Shown here one piece after another: positions 54,995 to 63,120 of a stretch of 64,000 nt of DNA. Origin of the DNA: Microbacterium immunditiarum (lineage in GTDB: Bacteria; Actinomycetota; Actinomycetes; Actinomycetales; Microbacteriaceae). The position numbers were made by a program, and so were the translations under genes. Location: contig NZ_JACCBV010000001.1 in NCBI RefSeq assembly GCF_013409785.1, forward strand, positions 1,984,001-2,048,000, read 5' to 3'. Each line of letters opens with the position of its first letter. Within the stretch, counting starts at the first letter, position 1. The notes under the pieces are model-generated. The model did not search any database. It was not told the origin of the DNA and was given only the letters and a program-made list of their open reading frames with translations.

Positions 54995-55624
54995 CTACTG
55001 CGGACCGGCCGGTGCCGGATCGAACTCGAACCGTGCCGTGTCCGGCTCGAAGTCGATGGCGACCGGATGCGGTTCCGCCGGTCTTCCCGTCGGGAGCCAG
55101 CCGCGGCCCGGGCGCGTGAGGATGAGGGTCCGTCCCTTCTCGCCGACGAAGCCGAGGCTGTCGGGCTCGTCGATCCCGCCGCTCCAGAGCTCGAGACCGA
55201 CCTGCTCCAGCTGGCGCAGCAATTCCCGTCGATCGCCGACGAGCCCCAGCTCCGAGAAGCCGACGAGCTCATCCGCCGCGAACGTCCCTGTGCGCCCGTT
55301 CTCCTCGAGCCTGCGGTGGGCGATGAGCTCGACGATGTTGCCGGCGGGGTCGTGGAAGTAGGTCGCTCGCGCGTCCCAGAAGGCGAAGTCGAACACGTCG
55401 CCCAGCAGCTCCACGCGGTCGCGGGCCCACTCGAGCGCCGCGTCGAAGCGGTCGCCGGGCACGAGAAGAGCGAAATGGTAGAACGCGCCGCCGTCCTCGA
55501 CCCGGAAAGAGAGGCGGGTCTCGCCGACGACGATCGCGTCCCTGTCGAGCGGCAGCCCGAGCTCACCTCCGTAGAACCCCCTCAGGTCGAGGGGCGCCGC
55601 GAGCCTCACATGAGCGAACCGCAC
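54995..55624 (-). CDS. VOC-family protein, two-module
   Basis: A 209-residue vicinal-oxygen-chelate protein. The first module (about 1-108) has FAHVRLAAPLDLRGFYGGEL, GGAFYHFALLVPGDRFDAAL near 45 and FHDPAGNIVELIAHRRL near 90, providing a His/Glu-type metal site. The second half (from about 118, DELVGFSELGLVGDRRELLR) resembles another, shorter module. The substrate is unknown. Its GTG at 55624 follows TAGGCT by 6 nt (leaderless). It is divergent from ychF with two face-to-face leaderless promoters. Confidence 0.82.
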   Translation of the reverse strand: MRFAHVRLAAPLDLRGFYGGELGLPLDRDAIVVGETRLSFRVEDGGAFYHFALLVPGDRFDAALEWARDRVELLGDVFDFAFWDARATYFHDPAGNIVELIAHRRLEENGRTGTFAADELVGFSELGLVGDRRELLRQLEQVGLELWSGGIDEPDSLGFVGEKGRTLILTRPGRGWLPTGRPAEPHPVAIDFEPDTARFEFDPAPAGPQ

Positions 55625-55630
55625 GCGGCC

Positions 55631-55636
55631 AGCCTA
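55631..55636 (-). promoter_or_regulatory. -10 element, leaderless promoter of VOC gene 2
   Basis: TAGGCT on the minus strand, 6 nt before the GTG at 55624. Confidence 0.55.
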
Positions 55637-55676
55637 GGGCGGCTGGAGACGGGCCGGGCCGCGAGTTTGAGCGCCG

Positions 55677-55682
55677 TAGACT
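55677..55682 (+). promoter_or_regulatory. -10 element of ychF
   Basis: TAGACT, 8 nt before the GTG at 55691 and only 2 nt before the alternative ATG at 55685, so it favours the GTG. Confidence 0.5.
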
Positions 55683-55690
55683 GGATGCCC

Positions 55691-56764
55691 GTGGCTCTCA
55701 CCATCGGAATCGTCGGACTGCCCAACGTCGGCAAGTCCACCCTCTTCAACGCTCTGACCAAGAACCAGGTGCTCGCGGCGAACTACCCGTTCGCGACGAT
55801 CGAGCCCAACATCGGGGTGGTGAGCCTGCCCGACCCGCGGCTGAAGACGCTCGCTGAGATCTTCGGCAGCGAGCGGATCCTCCCCGCGACCGTGTCGTTC
55901 GTCGACATCGCCGGCATCGTGCGTGGCGCCAGCGAGGGGGAGGGGCTGGGCAACCAGTTCCTCGCGAACATCCGTGAGGCAGATGCGATCGCGCAGGTCG
56001 TCCGCGGGTTCGATGACGACGACGTCGTGCACGTCGAGGGCGCGGTGAACCCCAAGGGCGACATGGAGACGATCAACGCCGAGCTCCAGCTCGCCGACCT
56101 TCAGACCCTCGAGAAGGCGATTCCGCGATTCGAGAAGGAGGTCAAGGGCAAGAAGACCGACCCTGCCGTGCTCTCGACCGCGCTCGCCGCGCAGGAGGCC
56201 CTGCAGCGGGGTGAGCTGCTGTCGGCATCCGGCATCGACCTCGCCCCCATCAAGGAGCTCGGTCTGCTCACCGCCAAGCCGTTCATCTTCGTTTTCAACG
56301 TCGATGAGAGCGTGCTGACGGATGCCGCGAAGAAGGCGGCCCTCGCCGAACTGGTCGCGCCCGCGCAGGCCGTGTTCCTCGACGCGAAGATCGAGTCCGA
56401 GCTCATCGACCTCGACCCCGAGGACGCCGCCGAGCTGCTCGCGTCGACCGGTCAGGACGAGTCGGGCCTCGATCAGCTCGCTCGGATCGGCTTCGACACG
56501 CTCGGGCTGCAGACCTACCTCACCGCCGGGCCCAAGGAGGCTCGCGCGTGGACGATCGGCAAGGGCTGGAAGGCTCCGCAGGCCGCGGGTGTCATCCACA
56601 CCGACTTCGAGAAGGGGTTCATCAAGGCCGAGGTCATCTCGTTCGCCGACCTCGTCGAAACCGGATCGGTGGCCGAGGCCCGCGCCCGCGGCAAGGCCCG
56701 TATCGAGGGAAAGGACTACGTGATGCAGGACGGGGATGTCGTGGAGTTCCGGTTCAATGTCTGA
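55691..56764 (+). CDS. ychF: Redox-regulated ribosome-associated ATPase YchF (OLA1-like)
   Basis: A 357-residue Obg-family P-loop protein that prefers ATP. The G1 motif GIVGLPNVGKSTLFNALTKN is at 4-23 and G3 is VDIAGIVRGASEGEGLGNQF near 67. The altered G4 is FVFNVDES (NxxE instead of NKxD), the family's hallmark. The C-terminal TGS domain starts near 275 (QTYLTAGPKEARAWTIGKGW) and ends DYVMQDGDVVEFRFNV. The GTG at 55691 is chosen from the usual family start (MALTIGIVG) and from the promoter spacing. The yjdM gene overlaps its end by 8 nt. Confidence 0.96.
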   Translation: MALTIGIVGLPNVGKSTLFNALTKNQVLAANYPFATIEPNIGVVSLPDPRLKTLAEIFGSERILPATVSFVDIAGIVRGASEGEGLGNQFLANIREADAIAQVVRGFDDDDVVHVEGAVNPKGDMETINAELQLADLQTLEKAIPRFEKEVKGKKTDPAVLSTALAAQEALQRGELLSASGIDLAPIKELGLLTAKPFIFVFNVDESVLTDAAKKAALAELVAPAQAVFLDAKIESELIDLDPEDAAELLASTGQDESGLDQLARIGFDTLGLQTYLTAGPKEARAWTIGKGWKAPQAAGVIHTDFEKGFIKAEVISFADLVETGSVAEARARGKARIEGKDYVMQDGDVVEFRFNV

Positions 56765-57119
56765 CGCGCTGCCCCCCTGCCCTGCGTGCAACGAGCCTTA
56801 CGCCTACGAGCAGGGAGCCTTGCTGGTGTGCCCGATGTGCGGCCACGAATGGTCGGCGGATGACACGGATGCGAGCGCGGCCGAGGCCGCGGCGCCTGTC
56901 GTCGATGCCGTCGGCAACGTGCTCGCCGATGGTGACACCGTCACGATCGTGAAGGACCTCAAGGTGAAGGGCGCGGGAGGCGGCGCCGTGAAGGTCGGCA
57001 CGAAGGTGCGCGGCATCCGCCTCATCGACGACGGCGTGGGCGACCACGACATCGATGCGACCGTGCCCGGCTTCGGGCGAATGCAGCTGAAGTCGAGCGT
57101 GGTCAAGAAGTCGCTCTGA
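56757..57119 (+). CDS. yjdM: YjdM/PhnA-family zinc-ribbon protein
   Basis: A 120-residue protein with an N-terminal zinc ribbon (PPCPACNEPYAYEQGALLVC then PMCGHEW, residues 5-32) and a C-terminal SH3-like beta domain (VVDAVGNVLADGDTVTIVKD near 51, GTKVRGIRLIDDG near 80). These are the two domains of the PhnA/YjdM family, which is not itself a phosphonoacetate hydrolase. About 15 extra acidic residues link the domains. Function unknown. The ATG lies 8 nt before the ychF stop, so it is co-translated with ychF. Confidence 0.92.
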   Translation: MSDALPPCPACNEPYAYEQGALLVCPMCGHEWSADDTDASAAEAAAPVVDAVGNVLADGDTVTIVKDLKVKGAGGGAVKVGTKVRGIRLIDDGVGDHDIDATVPGFGRMQLKSSVVKKSL

Positions 57120-57179
57120 CACCCCGGGAACCGCCCGTCGGAGAGCGCGCGACGCCAGACAGGCGATCCGCTTCGCCAT

Positions 57180-57542
57180 CTAGCCCGCGTCGTCGGCTGC
57201 CGAGATGAGCCAGCCGACGACTTCGTCGTCGATGTCTTTGACGTCGTGGATTTCCAGGTGGTGCATCCAGGGGCCGGGGTGGACGACCTCCTTGAATCGT
57301 GCGGACTCCAGACGCTCGTCCGTCGCGAGAGACAAGACGACGGGCGCGGTCGGCCGGCGCAGGTACCGACCCGGGATCCATAGATAGGCGAAGCCGCGCC
57401 GGCGTCGCAGTGCCACCTGGCTCTTCGACACTCGGACCGTCACGTCCGGGTGGGCCTCCACGGCTGCCGCATGGACGCGTAGGAACGTGTCAAGCCCCAC
57501 GCTCTGGGCGCCGAAGTAGTCCTCAGGTGTCCTCTCCGTCAC
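57180..57542 (-). CDS. DUF5655 domain protein
   Basis: A 120-residue cytosolic protein: TPEDYFGAQSVGLDTFLRVH at the start, VTVRVSKSQVALRRRRGFAY near 34, LWIPGRYLRRPTAPVVLSL, and HHLEIHDVKDIDDEVVGWLI at the end. This matches the DUF5655 family, distantly like the MmcQ/YjbR-type fold. Function unknown. The GTG at 57542 is 6 nt after TACCCT on the minus strand (leaderless), which settles the start; upstream in-frame sequence to 57866 is antisense to a small gene. Confidence 0.82.
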   Translation of the reverse strand: MTERTPEDYFGAQSVGLDTFLRVHAAAVEAHPDVTVRVSKSQVALRRRRGFAYLWIPGRYLRRPTAPVVLSLATDERLESARFKEVVHPGPWMHHLEIHDVKDIDDEVVGWLISAADDAG

Positions 57543-57548
57543 GAGAGA

Positions 57549-57554
57549 AGGGTA
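57549..57554 (-). promoter_or_regulatory. -10 element, leaderless promoter of DUF5655 gene
   Basis: TACCCT on the minus strand, 6 nt before the GTG at 57542. Confidence 0.55.
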
Positions 57555-57684
57555 GTCGGGTTGCCGAGGGCTGCTGAGGCTTGGCCGCTCCCCGCGACGC
57601 ACCGATCGAGCATCGCGCGCACCCGCCTTCACAACATCATGAGGTGTACGCTCGCGCCCGGGGGGACGACCCTGGGAGGACGCG

Positions 57685-57879
57685 ATGGCAAACGCACGTT
57701 CGGACCCGGCCGACCTGCACGGCACCGCGGACGAGAGGCGCCGCCAGCTGGACGAGCACGCAGCATCCGGCTCGCTCAGCGCGGAGTGGCTCCGCCGCCA
57801 ACTGGACTCGACGCTCGACGCATGGTCGAGCGACGAGACCGAGCTCGATGTCGACAAGGAGCGCAAGGTCGACTTCTGA
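57685..57879 (+). CDS. Small charged protein, unknown function
   Basis: A 64-residue, largely helical, strongly charged protein (DPADLHGTADERRRQLDEHA near 7, GSLSAEWLRRQLDSTLDAWS near 28, acidic/basic tail). No cysteine, signal peptide or membrane segment. GGGAGGA stands 5 nt before the ATG and TACGCT at 57647-57652 could be its -10, so it looks like a genuine gene. It is convergent with the MFS gene. No family recognised. Confidence 0.65.
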   Translation: MANARSDPADLHGTADERRRQLDEHAASGSLSAEWLRRQLDSTLDAWSSDETELDVDKERKVDF

Positions 57880-57899
57880 CGGCGTTCACGTCGTCGATC

Positions 57900-59327
57900 T
57901 CATGATCCCGTCGCCGTCCTCGGCGTGCGTCGGGGCGATCTGCGGAGCGCGGGCCATGTGATGTAGGCCACGATCACGGCACCCGCGGCGAACGCGGCTG
58001 CCGTCAGATGGGCGGCCCACAGTCCGGCTTCGGCCGCCGCCAGGGCGCTCCCGCCTGCGCCGAGCGCAGCGGCCCTTCCGGCGGCGTCGACGGCGCCGAA
58101 GACGGCGATGCCGATCGCGCCTCCGAGTTGCGCTGTGGCCGAGGCCAGACCGGAGCTGACGCCCGCTCTGCGTGCAGCGAAGCCGTCGGCGATGACGAGG
58201 GTCGTCGGGGTGAAGCTGAACGCCACGCCGGTCGCGGCGAGGAGCAGCACCGGCAGAACCCGCCACACATACGGTGCGCCGTGGTCGATCGAGGCGAACA
58301 GCAGGTGGGCGACGATCAGCATCGCGAGTCCCGCCACGGCGACCTTCTCGGCGCCGAAGCGCTTGAGGGCACGCGGCAGGACGAGAGTGCTGACGGCGAA
58401 CCCGGCGAGCGACGTCGGAAGCATCGCCACGCCCGCGACCGCGGGCTCGTATTCGAGGACCTGCTGGATCAGCAATGCGACCAGCACGAAGCACGCGATC
58501 CGTGCGGCGCCGCCGAGCATGTTCGCGACGACGCCGCCCGCCACGCGCGGCTCGCGAAGCGCCGCGGGCGCGAGGATGGCGTCAGCGGTGCGCCTCTCGA
58601 TGATGACGAACGCCACTCCCGCAGCGATGGCAGCGAGGACGGCGACGAACACCTCGATCGAGGCGAATCCCCTGTGCGGCACGGTCAGCACGGCGTAGAC
58701 CGCGGCGACGACCGCCAGGGTGAGGGCCGCGGCCCCGGCGGCGTCGAACGGTCGCCGTGCTCCCGCTTCGTCCGCCGGGAGCGTCAGCCAGCCCGCCACG
58801 AGCACCGCGGACGCGACGATGGCCGTCGCAGCCATCACGCTGTGCCATCCCAGCATCCCCGTCAGGACGCCGCCGACGGTGACGCCCAGCGCGCCGCCCA
58901 CCGTGGACGCCGCGCCCCACCAGCTCATCGTGGTCGTGCGGGCCGATCCGGTGAACCCGGCCAGGATGACCGACATCGCGGCCGGGCTGAGCATCGCGGC
59001 CCCTGCCCCCTGACACACCCGCGCCGCGATCAGCACCCCCTCGTCGGGTGCGAGTGCCCCGACCACCGAGCCGATCGCGAGCACGGCGGCCCCGATCAGG
59101 TACATCCGCCTGCGCCCGAAGACATCGGCCGCGCGGCCAGATACGAGAAGGAGCCCTCCGAAGCTGAGGAAGTACGCGTTGAGAACCCACGCGGTGCCCG
59201 TGGCGGACAGAGCGAACTCATCGGCGATCGACGGCAGCGCCACGTTCAGGATGCTCGAGTCGAGCATCACCACGAGCTGTGCCGAGACGAGCGTCAGCAC
59301 GAGGGACACCCGGCGCGACTCAGTCAT
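57900..59327 (-). CDS. MFS drug exporter (DHA2/EmrB-type)
   Basis: A 475-residue permease with about 14 hydrophobic segments. The DHA motif D1 is LDSSILNVALPSIADEFALS near 22, motif A is RAADVFGRRRMYLIGA near 62, motif B lies in RVCQGAGAAMLSPAAMSVIL near 102 and the motif C-like GALGVTVGGVLTGMLGWHSV near 145. Such proteins export drugs or dyes using the proton gradient. The start ATG 59327 has AAGGGA 6 nt upstream. No regulator gene is adjacent, and a 353-bp non-coding region follows its 5' end. Confidence 0.9.
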   Translation of the reverse strand: MTESRRVSLVLTLVSAQLVVMLDSSILNVALPSIADEFALSATGTAWVLNAYFLSFGGLLLVSGRAADVFGRRRMYLIGAAVLAIGSVVGALAPDEGVLIAARVCQGAGAAMLSPAAMSVILAGFTGSARTTTMSWWGAASTVGGALGVTVGGVLTGMLGWHSVMAATAIVASAVLVAGWLTLPADEAGARRPFDAAGAAALTLAVVAAVYAVLTVPHRGFASIEVFVAVLAAIAAGVAFVIIERRTADAILAPAALREPRVAGGVVANMLGGAARIACFVLVALLIQQVLEYEPAVAGVAMLPTSLAGFAVSTLVLPRALKRFGAEKVAVAGLAMLIVAHLLFASIDHGAPYVWRVLPVLLLAATGVAFSFTPTTLVIADGFAARRAGVSSGLASATAQLGGAIGIAVFGAVDAAGRAAALGAGGSALAAAEAGLWAAHLTAAAFAAGAVIVAYITWPALRRSPRRTPRTATGS

Positions 59328-59680
59328 GAGCGATCCCTTCGAGGACGGGGAGAGCGGCCGCACGATGGGCCGGAACGATCCCGGCGACCGACTCCGCGAT
59401 CGCGATGACGATGGCAAGGGTGAGCGCCGGGGAAGTGGGAACACGATACCCAACGGCGCGATGGCGGACTGGCGAGGCTGCTCCCTGACAACCCCGTCCT
59501 GGCACCGGGGTGCGAGCACTCCGCGTCTCAAAAGACCAGATCAGAGGCAGTAATGGCAAACCGCGCGTCCGCCCGTCTGATAGATTCGATCCGCCTCGCG
59601 CACCATCCCGTCGTTCGCCGCGGCATCGCTGTGCGCGCGGAGCGAGACACGACACTTCCCGCACGAGAGGACTCACGCAC
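59328..59680. other. Intergenic region, no gene seen
   Basis: 353 bp between the divergent MFS and alpha/beta-hydrolase genes. It holds a weak hairpin ACCCCG/CGGGGT (59491-59511) and TAGATT (59581-59586), a possible -10 for the hydrolase about 95 nt before its start. Open frames here show no recognisable protein. A hydrophobic stretch next to the MFS start (minus strand, about 59330-59430) could be a decayed coding remnant but matches nothing I know. Confidence 0.5.
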
Positions 59681-60244
59681 GTGACCGACAACCGCACCGT
59701 CGACGCGGACAGCCGCCCGATCCCGTACGTCGAGGAGGGGGAGGGGCCCATCTCGCTGGTGCTCGTCGCCGACGGCGGTCTGGACGGAGATCCACTGGGA
59801 GTCGTGTCGCACTACCTCGCTGAGGAGGCCGGCTTCCACGTCGTGCGCGTCGGCACCCGCTCCGACTCGGAGAGCTTCGAGGAGCGCGTCGCGGACGTCT
59901 CATCCGTGCTCGACCGCCTCGGATTCGAGCACACGTGGATCGGCGGGCATGCATCGGGCGGCACCGTCGCGCGCGCGTTCGCCGCGACGCACACCGACCG
60001 CGTCAACGGCCTCCTGCTTCTCGGCGTCGAGGAGGCCGACATCCCGCTGGCCCCGGTGATCCCGGTGCTCATCATCCAGGGGACCGAAGACCACGTCACA
60101 CCGCCCGCCAACGGCGACGCTCTGCGGGCAACCGCTTCCGAGCGCGCGAGCGTCAAGAACATCGAGGGCGCGGGGCATCTCTTCCCGCTGACTCACATCA
60201 TGGACACGGCCGTCATCATCGAGGAGTACCTCGACTGGGACTGA
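59681..60244 (+). CDS. Alpha/beta-hydrolase-fold protein with displaced nucleophile
   Basis: A 187-residue protein with the order of an alpha/beta hydrolase: PIPYVEEGEGPISLVLVADG at the start, LGFEHTWIGGHASGGTVARA near 80, VLIIQGTEDHVTPP near 130 with the acid residue, and IEGAGHLFPLTHIMD near 160 with the histidine. At the elbow the usual GHSxGG reads GHASGG (G89-H90-A91-S92-G93-G94), so Ala takes the nucleophile position and Ser is shifted by one. It may be inactive or use a different geometry. It lacks a full cap domain. The GTG at 59681 has GAGAGG 11 nt upstream. Confidence 0.78.
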   Translation: MTDNRTVDADSRPIPYVEEGEGPISLVLVADGGLDGDPLGVVSHYLAEEAGFHVVRVGTRSDSESFEERVADVSSVLDRLGFEHTWIGGHASGGTVARAFAATHTDRVNGLLLLGVEEADIPLAPVIPVLIIQGTEDHVTPPANGDALRATASERASVKNIEGAGHLFPLTHIMDTAVIIEEYLDWD

Positions 60245-60270
60245 TGCACGGTCGCGTCGCGGCGGGCCGG

Positions 60271-60276
60271 TAGCGT
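60271..60276 (+). promoter_or_regulatory. -10 element, leaderless promoter of SRPBCC gene
   Basis: TAGCGT, 6 nt before the GTG at 60283. Confidence 0.6.
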
Positions 60277-60282
60277 CGTCGT

Positions 60283-60915
60283 GTGACCCGCTCCGGCATC
60301 TATGTCGAGATCTTCATCCGCGCCGACGTCGACGAGGTCTGGCGGCTCACGCAGGACCCGGCGGAGCACGTGCGGTGGGACATCCGCTTCTCACACATTC
60401 AGCCGACAGGCGAGACGGATGCGCGCGCCACCCGCTTCCGCTACACGCGACGCACTCCGTTCCACATCGTCGAGGGCACCGGAGTGAGCCTCGGTGAGGT
60501 CGAACGACCCGACGGCACTCGCACCTCGGCGCTGCGCTTCGCGACCGACGACGTGCTGTCGCCGATCCGCGCCGGTCGTGGGTACTGGCGCTACGTGCCG
60601 GTCGACGGCGGGACCGCCTTCATCACGGGCTACGACTACGAACCCGGGTGGGGCCTGCTCGACGTGCTCGTCCGCCCGCTGCTGGGATGGGCGACGGCCT
60701 GGAGCTTCGACCGCCTGCGGAATTGGATCGAGACCGGGGTTCCGCCCGAGCGGTGGCCGCTGTGGAGTGCGGTGTGGTGGGGGCATCCGGATCGTCCTCG
60801 CGCTCGTCGCTGCCGGCGCGCGCCCGCCTCGCGTCCGCGGCGCGCCGACCACCTCGTGAATGCACCTGCGACGCTCGCGACGTTGCCCGACCCAGCCACG
60901 GAGGCGGCGTCGTGA
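60283..60915 (+). CDS. SRPBCC/START-fold protein
   Basis: A 210-residue protein. It begins SGIYVEIFIRADVDEVWRLT, continues DPAEHVRWDIRFSHIQPTGE and has an amphipathic C-terminal helix (LLDVLVRPLLGWATAWSFDR near 125, LRNWIETGVPPERWP). This is the helix-grip polyketide-cyclase-like fold that binds hydrophobic ligands. After residue about 165 it continues as an arginine/alanine/proline-rich tail without predicted fold, unlike typical relatives. The GTG is leaderless. The stop overlaps the DUF4166 gene start (GTGA), and the two are commonly adjacent. Confidence 0.8.
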   Translation: MTRSGIYVEIFIRADVDEVWRLTQDPAEHVRWDIRFSHIQPTGETDARATRFRYTRRTPFHIVEGTGVSLGEVERPDGTRTSALRFATDDVLSPIRAGRGYWRYVPVDGGTAFITGYDYEPGWGLLDVLVRPLLGWATAWSFDRLRNWIETGVPPERWPLWSAVWWGHPDRPRARRCRRAPASRPRRADHLVNAPATLATLPDPATEAAS

Positions 60916-61580
60916 CCTCGATCTTCGAGCGCGCCCTCGGCGAGGACTTCGCGCGGCTGCATCCGATGATGCGCCGCCGGTTCGGTGTCGGCCTCGCATC
61001 GGGCGAGGCGTGCGTCGGCCGGGGCGTCATGACGACGATCCGGCGCGGGCCGTGGTGGACGGTGCCGTTCCTGCAGATCGGGCGGCTGCGGAACATCCTC
61101 GTGCCCGACACGGGGCGGGATGTGCCGTTCGTGATCGAGAACTACCCGTACGTCGACCCGCTCGGACGCGAGACGGTCACGTTCGTGCGCGAGTACGCGA
61201 TCGCCGGGAAGAGTCGTCGCTTCGACGCGACGATGATCCTCGACGGCGGTCGCATCCTCGACTACCTGGGCACCCACCAGCACCTTGCGGTGGACCTCGA
61301 CCTGCGGGTCGACGATCGGGGCGGGTTGCGGTTGACATCGGACGCGCAGCGCTTCTACGAGGGGCCGATCGCGTTCCGCTTCCCGATGGCCTTCAGCGGG
61401 CGCGCGACACTGCACGAGCACTTCCATGACGCCGACGGCCGATTCCACGTCGACCTCGAGGTGCACAATCACCGCTTCGGGTTCCTCTTCGGCTACAGCG
61501 GCACGTTCGAGTGCGAGTGGATTCGGGCGACGGGCGCGCCCGAGCGGCTCAAGCCCGTGCGGCACGAGCGGAGAACCTGA
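60912..61580 (+). CDS. DUF4166 domain protein
   Basis: A 222-residue protein of the DUF4166 family. TSIFERALGEDFARLHPMMR opens the domain, RRRFGVGLASGEACVGRGVM follows, FVIENYPYVDPLGRETVTFV lies near 74, and the conserved histidine-rich end is ATLHEHFHDADGRFHVDLEV near 168 then HNHRFGFLFGYSGTF. In other actinobacteria DUF4166 is found alone or fused to an oxidoreductase domain. Function unknown. The GTG overlaps the stop of the SRPBCC gene. Confidence 0.85.
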   Translation: MTSIFERALGEDFARLHPMMRRRFGVGLASGEACVGRGVMTTIRRGPWWTVPFLQIGRLRNILVPDTGRDVPFVIENYPYVDPLGRETVTFVREYAIAGKSRRFDATMILDGGRILDYLGTHQHLAVDLDLRVDDRGGLRLTSDAQRFYEGPIAFRFPMAFSGRATLHEHFHDADGRFHVDLEVHNHRFGFLFGYSGTFECEWIRATGAPERLKPVRHERRT

Positions 61581-61606
61581 CCCACCGCGCTGTCTGCGGT
61601 GGGCGA

Positions 61607-61612
61607 TACCCT
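61607..61612 (+). promoter_or_regulatory. -10 element, leaderless promoter of MmcQ-like gene
   Basis: TACCCT, 6 nt before the ATG at 61619. Confidence 0.55.
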
Positions 61613-61618
61613 CGGTCG

Positions 61619-62023
61619 ATGCCGACTCTCGACGACGTGCGCCGCACCGCCGAGCGGCTTCCCGGCAGCGAGGAGCGCGCGACGACGGGCGGCGCCGCGT
61701 GGTTCGTGCGCGGCAAGCTCTACGCGTGGGAGTGCCACCCGTGGCCGAGCATCCCCGACGACGTGCGCGCGATCGTGGCATCCGAGCTCGTCGTCGCCGT
61801 GAAGGTCGCCGACGCCGTCGACGCGCTCGCTCTCGCCGAGATGGATCCCGACGTGTTCCTGCGCACGACGACGCGGTGGAGCGAGCCGAAGGTCGCCTTC
61901 CGGATGGCCCGCATCGACGAGGACCACCTCGCCGAGCTCGTGACCGAGGCGTGGCGCACCCAGGCGCCGAAGTACCTGCGTCGCGAGTTCGATGAGGCGT
62001 CTTCCCCTCGCGGGTCATCCTGA
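61619..62023 (+). CDS. MmcQ/YjbR-family protein
   Basis: A 134-residue protein of the MmcQ/YjbR fold (PF04237): MPTLDDVRRTAERLPGSEER at the start, GGAAWFVRGKLYAWECHPWP near 23, VAVKVADAVDALALAEMDPD, and VFLRTTTRWSEPKVAFRMAR. This small double-wing fold is thought to bind DNA in some relatives, but function is unknown. The ATG at 61619 is supported by TACCCT 6 nt upstream. The stop lies inside a CCTGACGTCAGG palindrome (62019-62030) that also contains the stop of the convergent EI24 gene. Confidence 0.88.
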   Translation: MPTLDDVRRTAERLPGSEERATTGGAAWFVRGKLYAWECHPWPSIPDDVRAIVASELVVAVKVADAVDALALAEMDPDVFLRTTTRWSEPKVAFRMARIDEDHLAELVTEAWRTQAPKYLRREFDEASSPRGSS

Positions 62024-62025
62024 CG

Positions 62026-62760
62026 TCAGGCGGCGTCGCCCTCGAGCAGCGATCGCGCGAGCAGCGTCGACCCTGCGACGGCGGCGGGCATGGTCGCGAC
62101 GGCGCCGAGCGGCACGAGGAAGCACAGCTGCGTGACGACGCCGAACCCCAGCACGCGAGCCCGGTGCGGGCGCATCACCCATCGGCGTTCGCGGCGTGCC
62201 ATGCCGCGTGACGTGAGCGCCCGCGCCGTGAGCTCGTCGGCGACGAGCCATCCCGTGGCGACGATCCCGACGAGCGCGCTCAGCACTCCGCCGATCGCGG
62301 GGATGAGGGCGAGGAGGGCGGCGACCACCGCGACGGCGATGCCGCGCGCGATGAGCGAGACGCCGTCCCCAACGGAGCGCCAGAAGCCGTAGTCCTTCTC
62401 GGCCCCGGTGTCGCCGAGCTCCGTCTCGATCGCCTTCCAGATGCGCTCGTAGAACGGGTCGCCGACGACGAGAGTCACCGCGGTGAACGACACCACCACG
62501 AGGACGAGCGCTGCGCCGAACACGGCTGTGCCGACCGCGACACGCATGACGACCGCCCAGACGCTCGGCCAGCCGTCGGCGAACGGCGTGAGCGCGTCGG
62601 CGATCGTGGGCAGGAACGCGCCCAGTGCGATGAGGCCCGCCAGGAAGACGATTCCGACGATCGCCGCGGGGACCAGCCCCAGAGCCATGAGACCCGGCCG
62701 TCTGCCCCAGTACGCGAACCCGCGTCCGAGATACGACACTCCTCTGATGAAATCGCGCAT
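62026..62760 (-). CDS. EI24-domain (CysZ-like) membrane protein
   Basis: A 244-residue protein with four to six hydrophobic segments. MRDFIRGVSYLGRGFAYWGR is the typical EI24/CysZ N-terminus, the first helices lie at about 24-50 and 69-95, and the second pair at about 134-165 and 205-235. VGDPFYERIWKAIETELGD near 99 is the conserved cytoplasmic loop. CysZ imports sulfate in some bacteria, but no cys genes are nearby, so the substrate stays open. TAGGCT on the minus strand (62770-62775) lies 9 nt before the ATG, giving a leader of 0-3 nt. Confidence 0.88.
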   Translation of the reverse strand: MRDFIRGVSYLGRGFAYWGRRPGLMALGLVPAAIVGIVFLAGLIALGAFLPTIADALTPFADGWPSVWAVVMRVAVGTAVFGAALVLVVVSFTAVTLVVGDPFYERIWKAIETELGDTGAEKDYGFWRSVGDGVSLIARGIAVAVVAALLALIPAIGGVLSALVGIVATGWLVADELTARALTSRGMARRERRWVMRPHRARVLGFGVVTQLCFLVPLGAVATMPAAVAGSTLLARSLLEGDAA

Positions 62761-63120
62761 GCGCCCCTCAGCCTAGGGCAGGCGCGTGGAGTAGATCCTC
62801 AGGCGGAGGTTGAGGCCGAAGGGACGAGCGTCGCATCGCCAGTGAGGGCGACAGGCAAGTAAAAACGCAGATCACGGGTTGAAAACGCGGATGCTCCGTG
62901 AGCCGCTTCTCATCGGGGATGCCCATAGTAGGTGCCCTCCCGGAGGATGTGAACCCCCGCGAGATTCCGCGCCCGCCGGCCTACCGTGGACACTTCGACT
63001 TCTGCGCGCCGTTCTCGGCCACGTCCCTCCTCACGACTGAAAACGGCGCACCCTTCGCGGCGACGCCGGCCCGACCGGTCGGTGTCTCCCAGCGGCGGCG
63101 TGCGCCTGGCAAGGAGCTCG
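62761..63120. other. Intergenic region with AT-rich direct repeat
   Basis: 360 bp between the divergent EI24 and glycosyltransferase genes. AAAACGCAGAT (62862-62872) and AAAACGCGGAT (62882-62892) are spaced 20 nt, about two helix turns, inside an AT-rich patch unusual for this window. They may be regulator sites for the glycosyltransferase gene. An open frame from 62898 was judged non-coding. Confidence 0.5.

Noticed and set aside
58008..59408. 466-residue plus-strand open frame opposite the MFS gene
   Set aside because: Antisense shadow with low-complexity charged composition. The MFS motifs on the minus strand are unambiguous.
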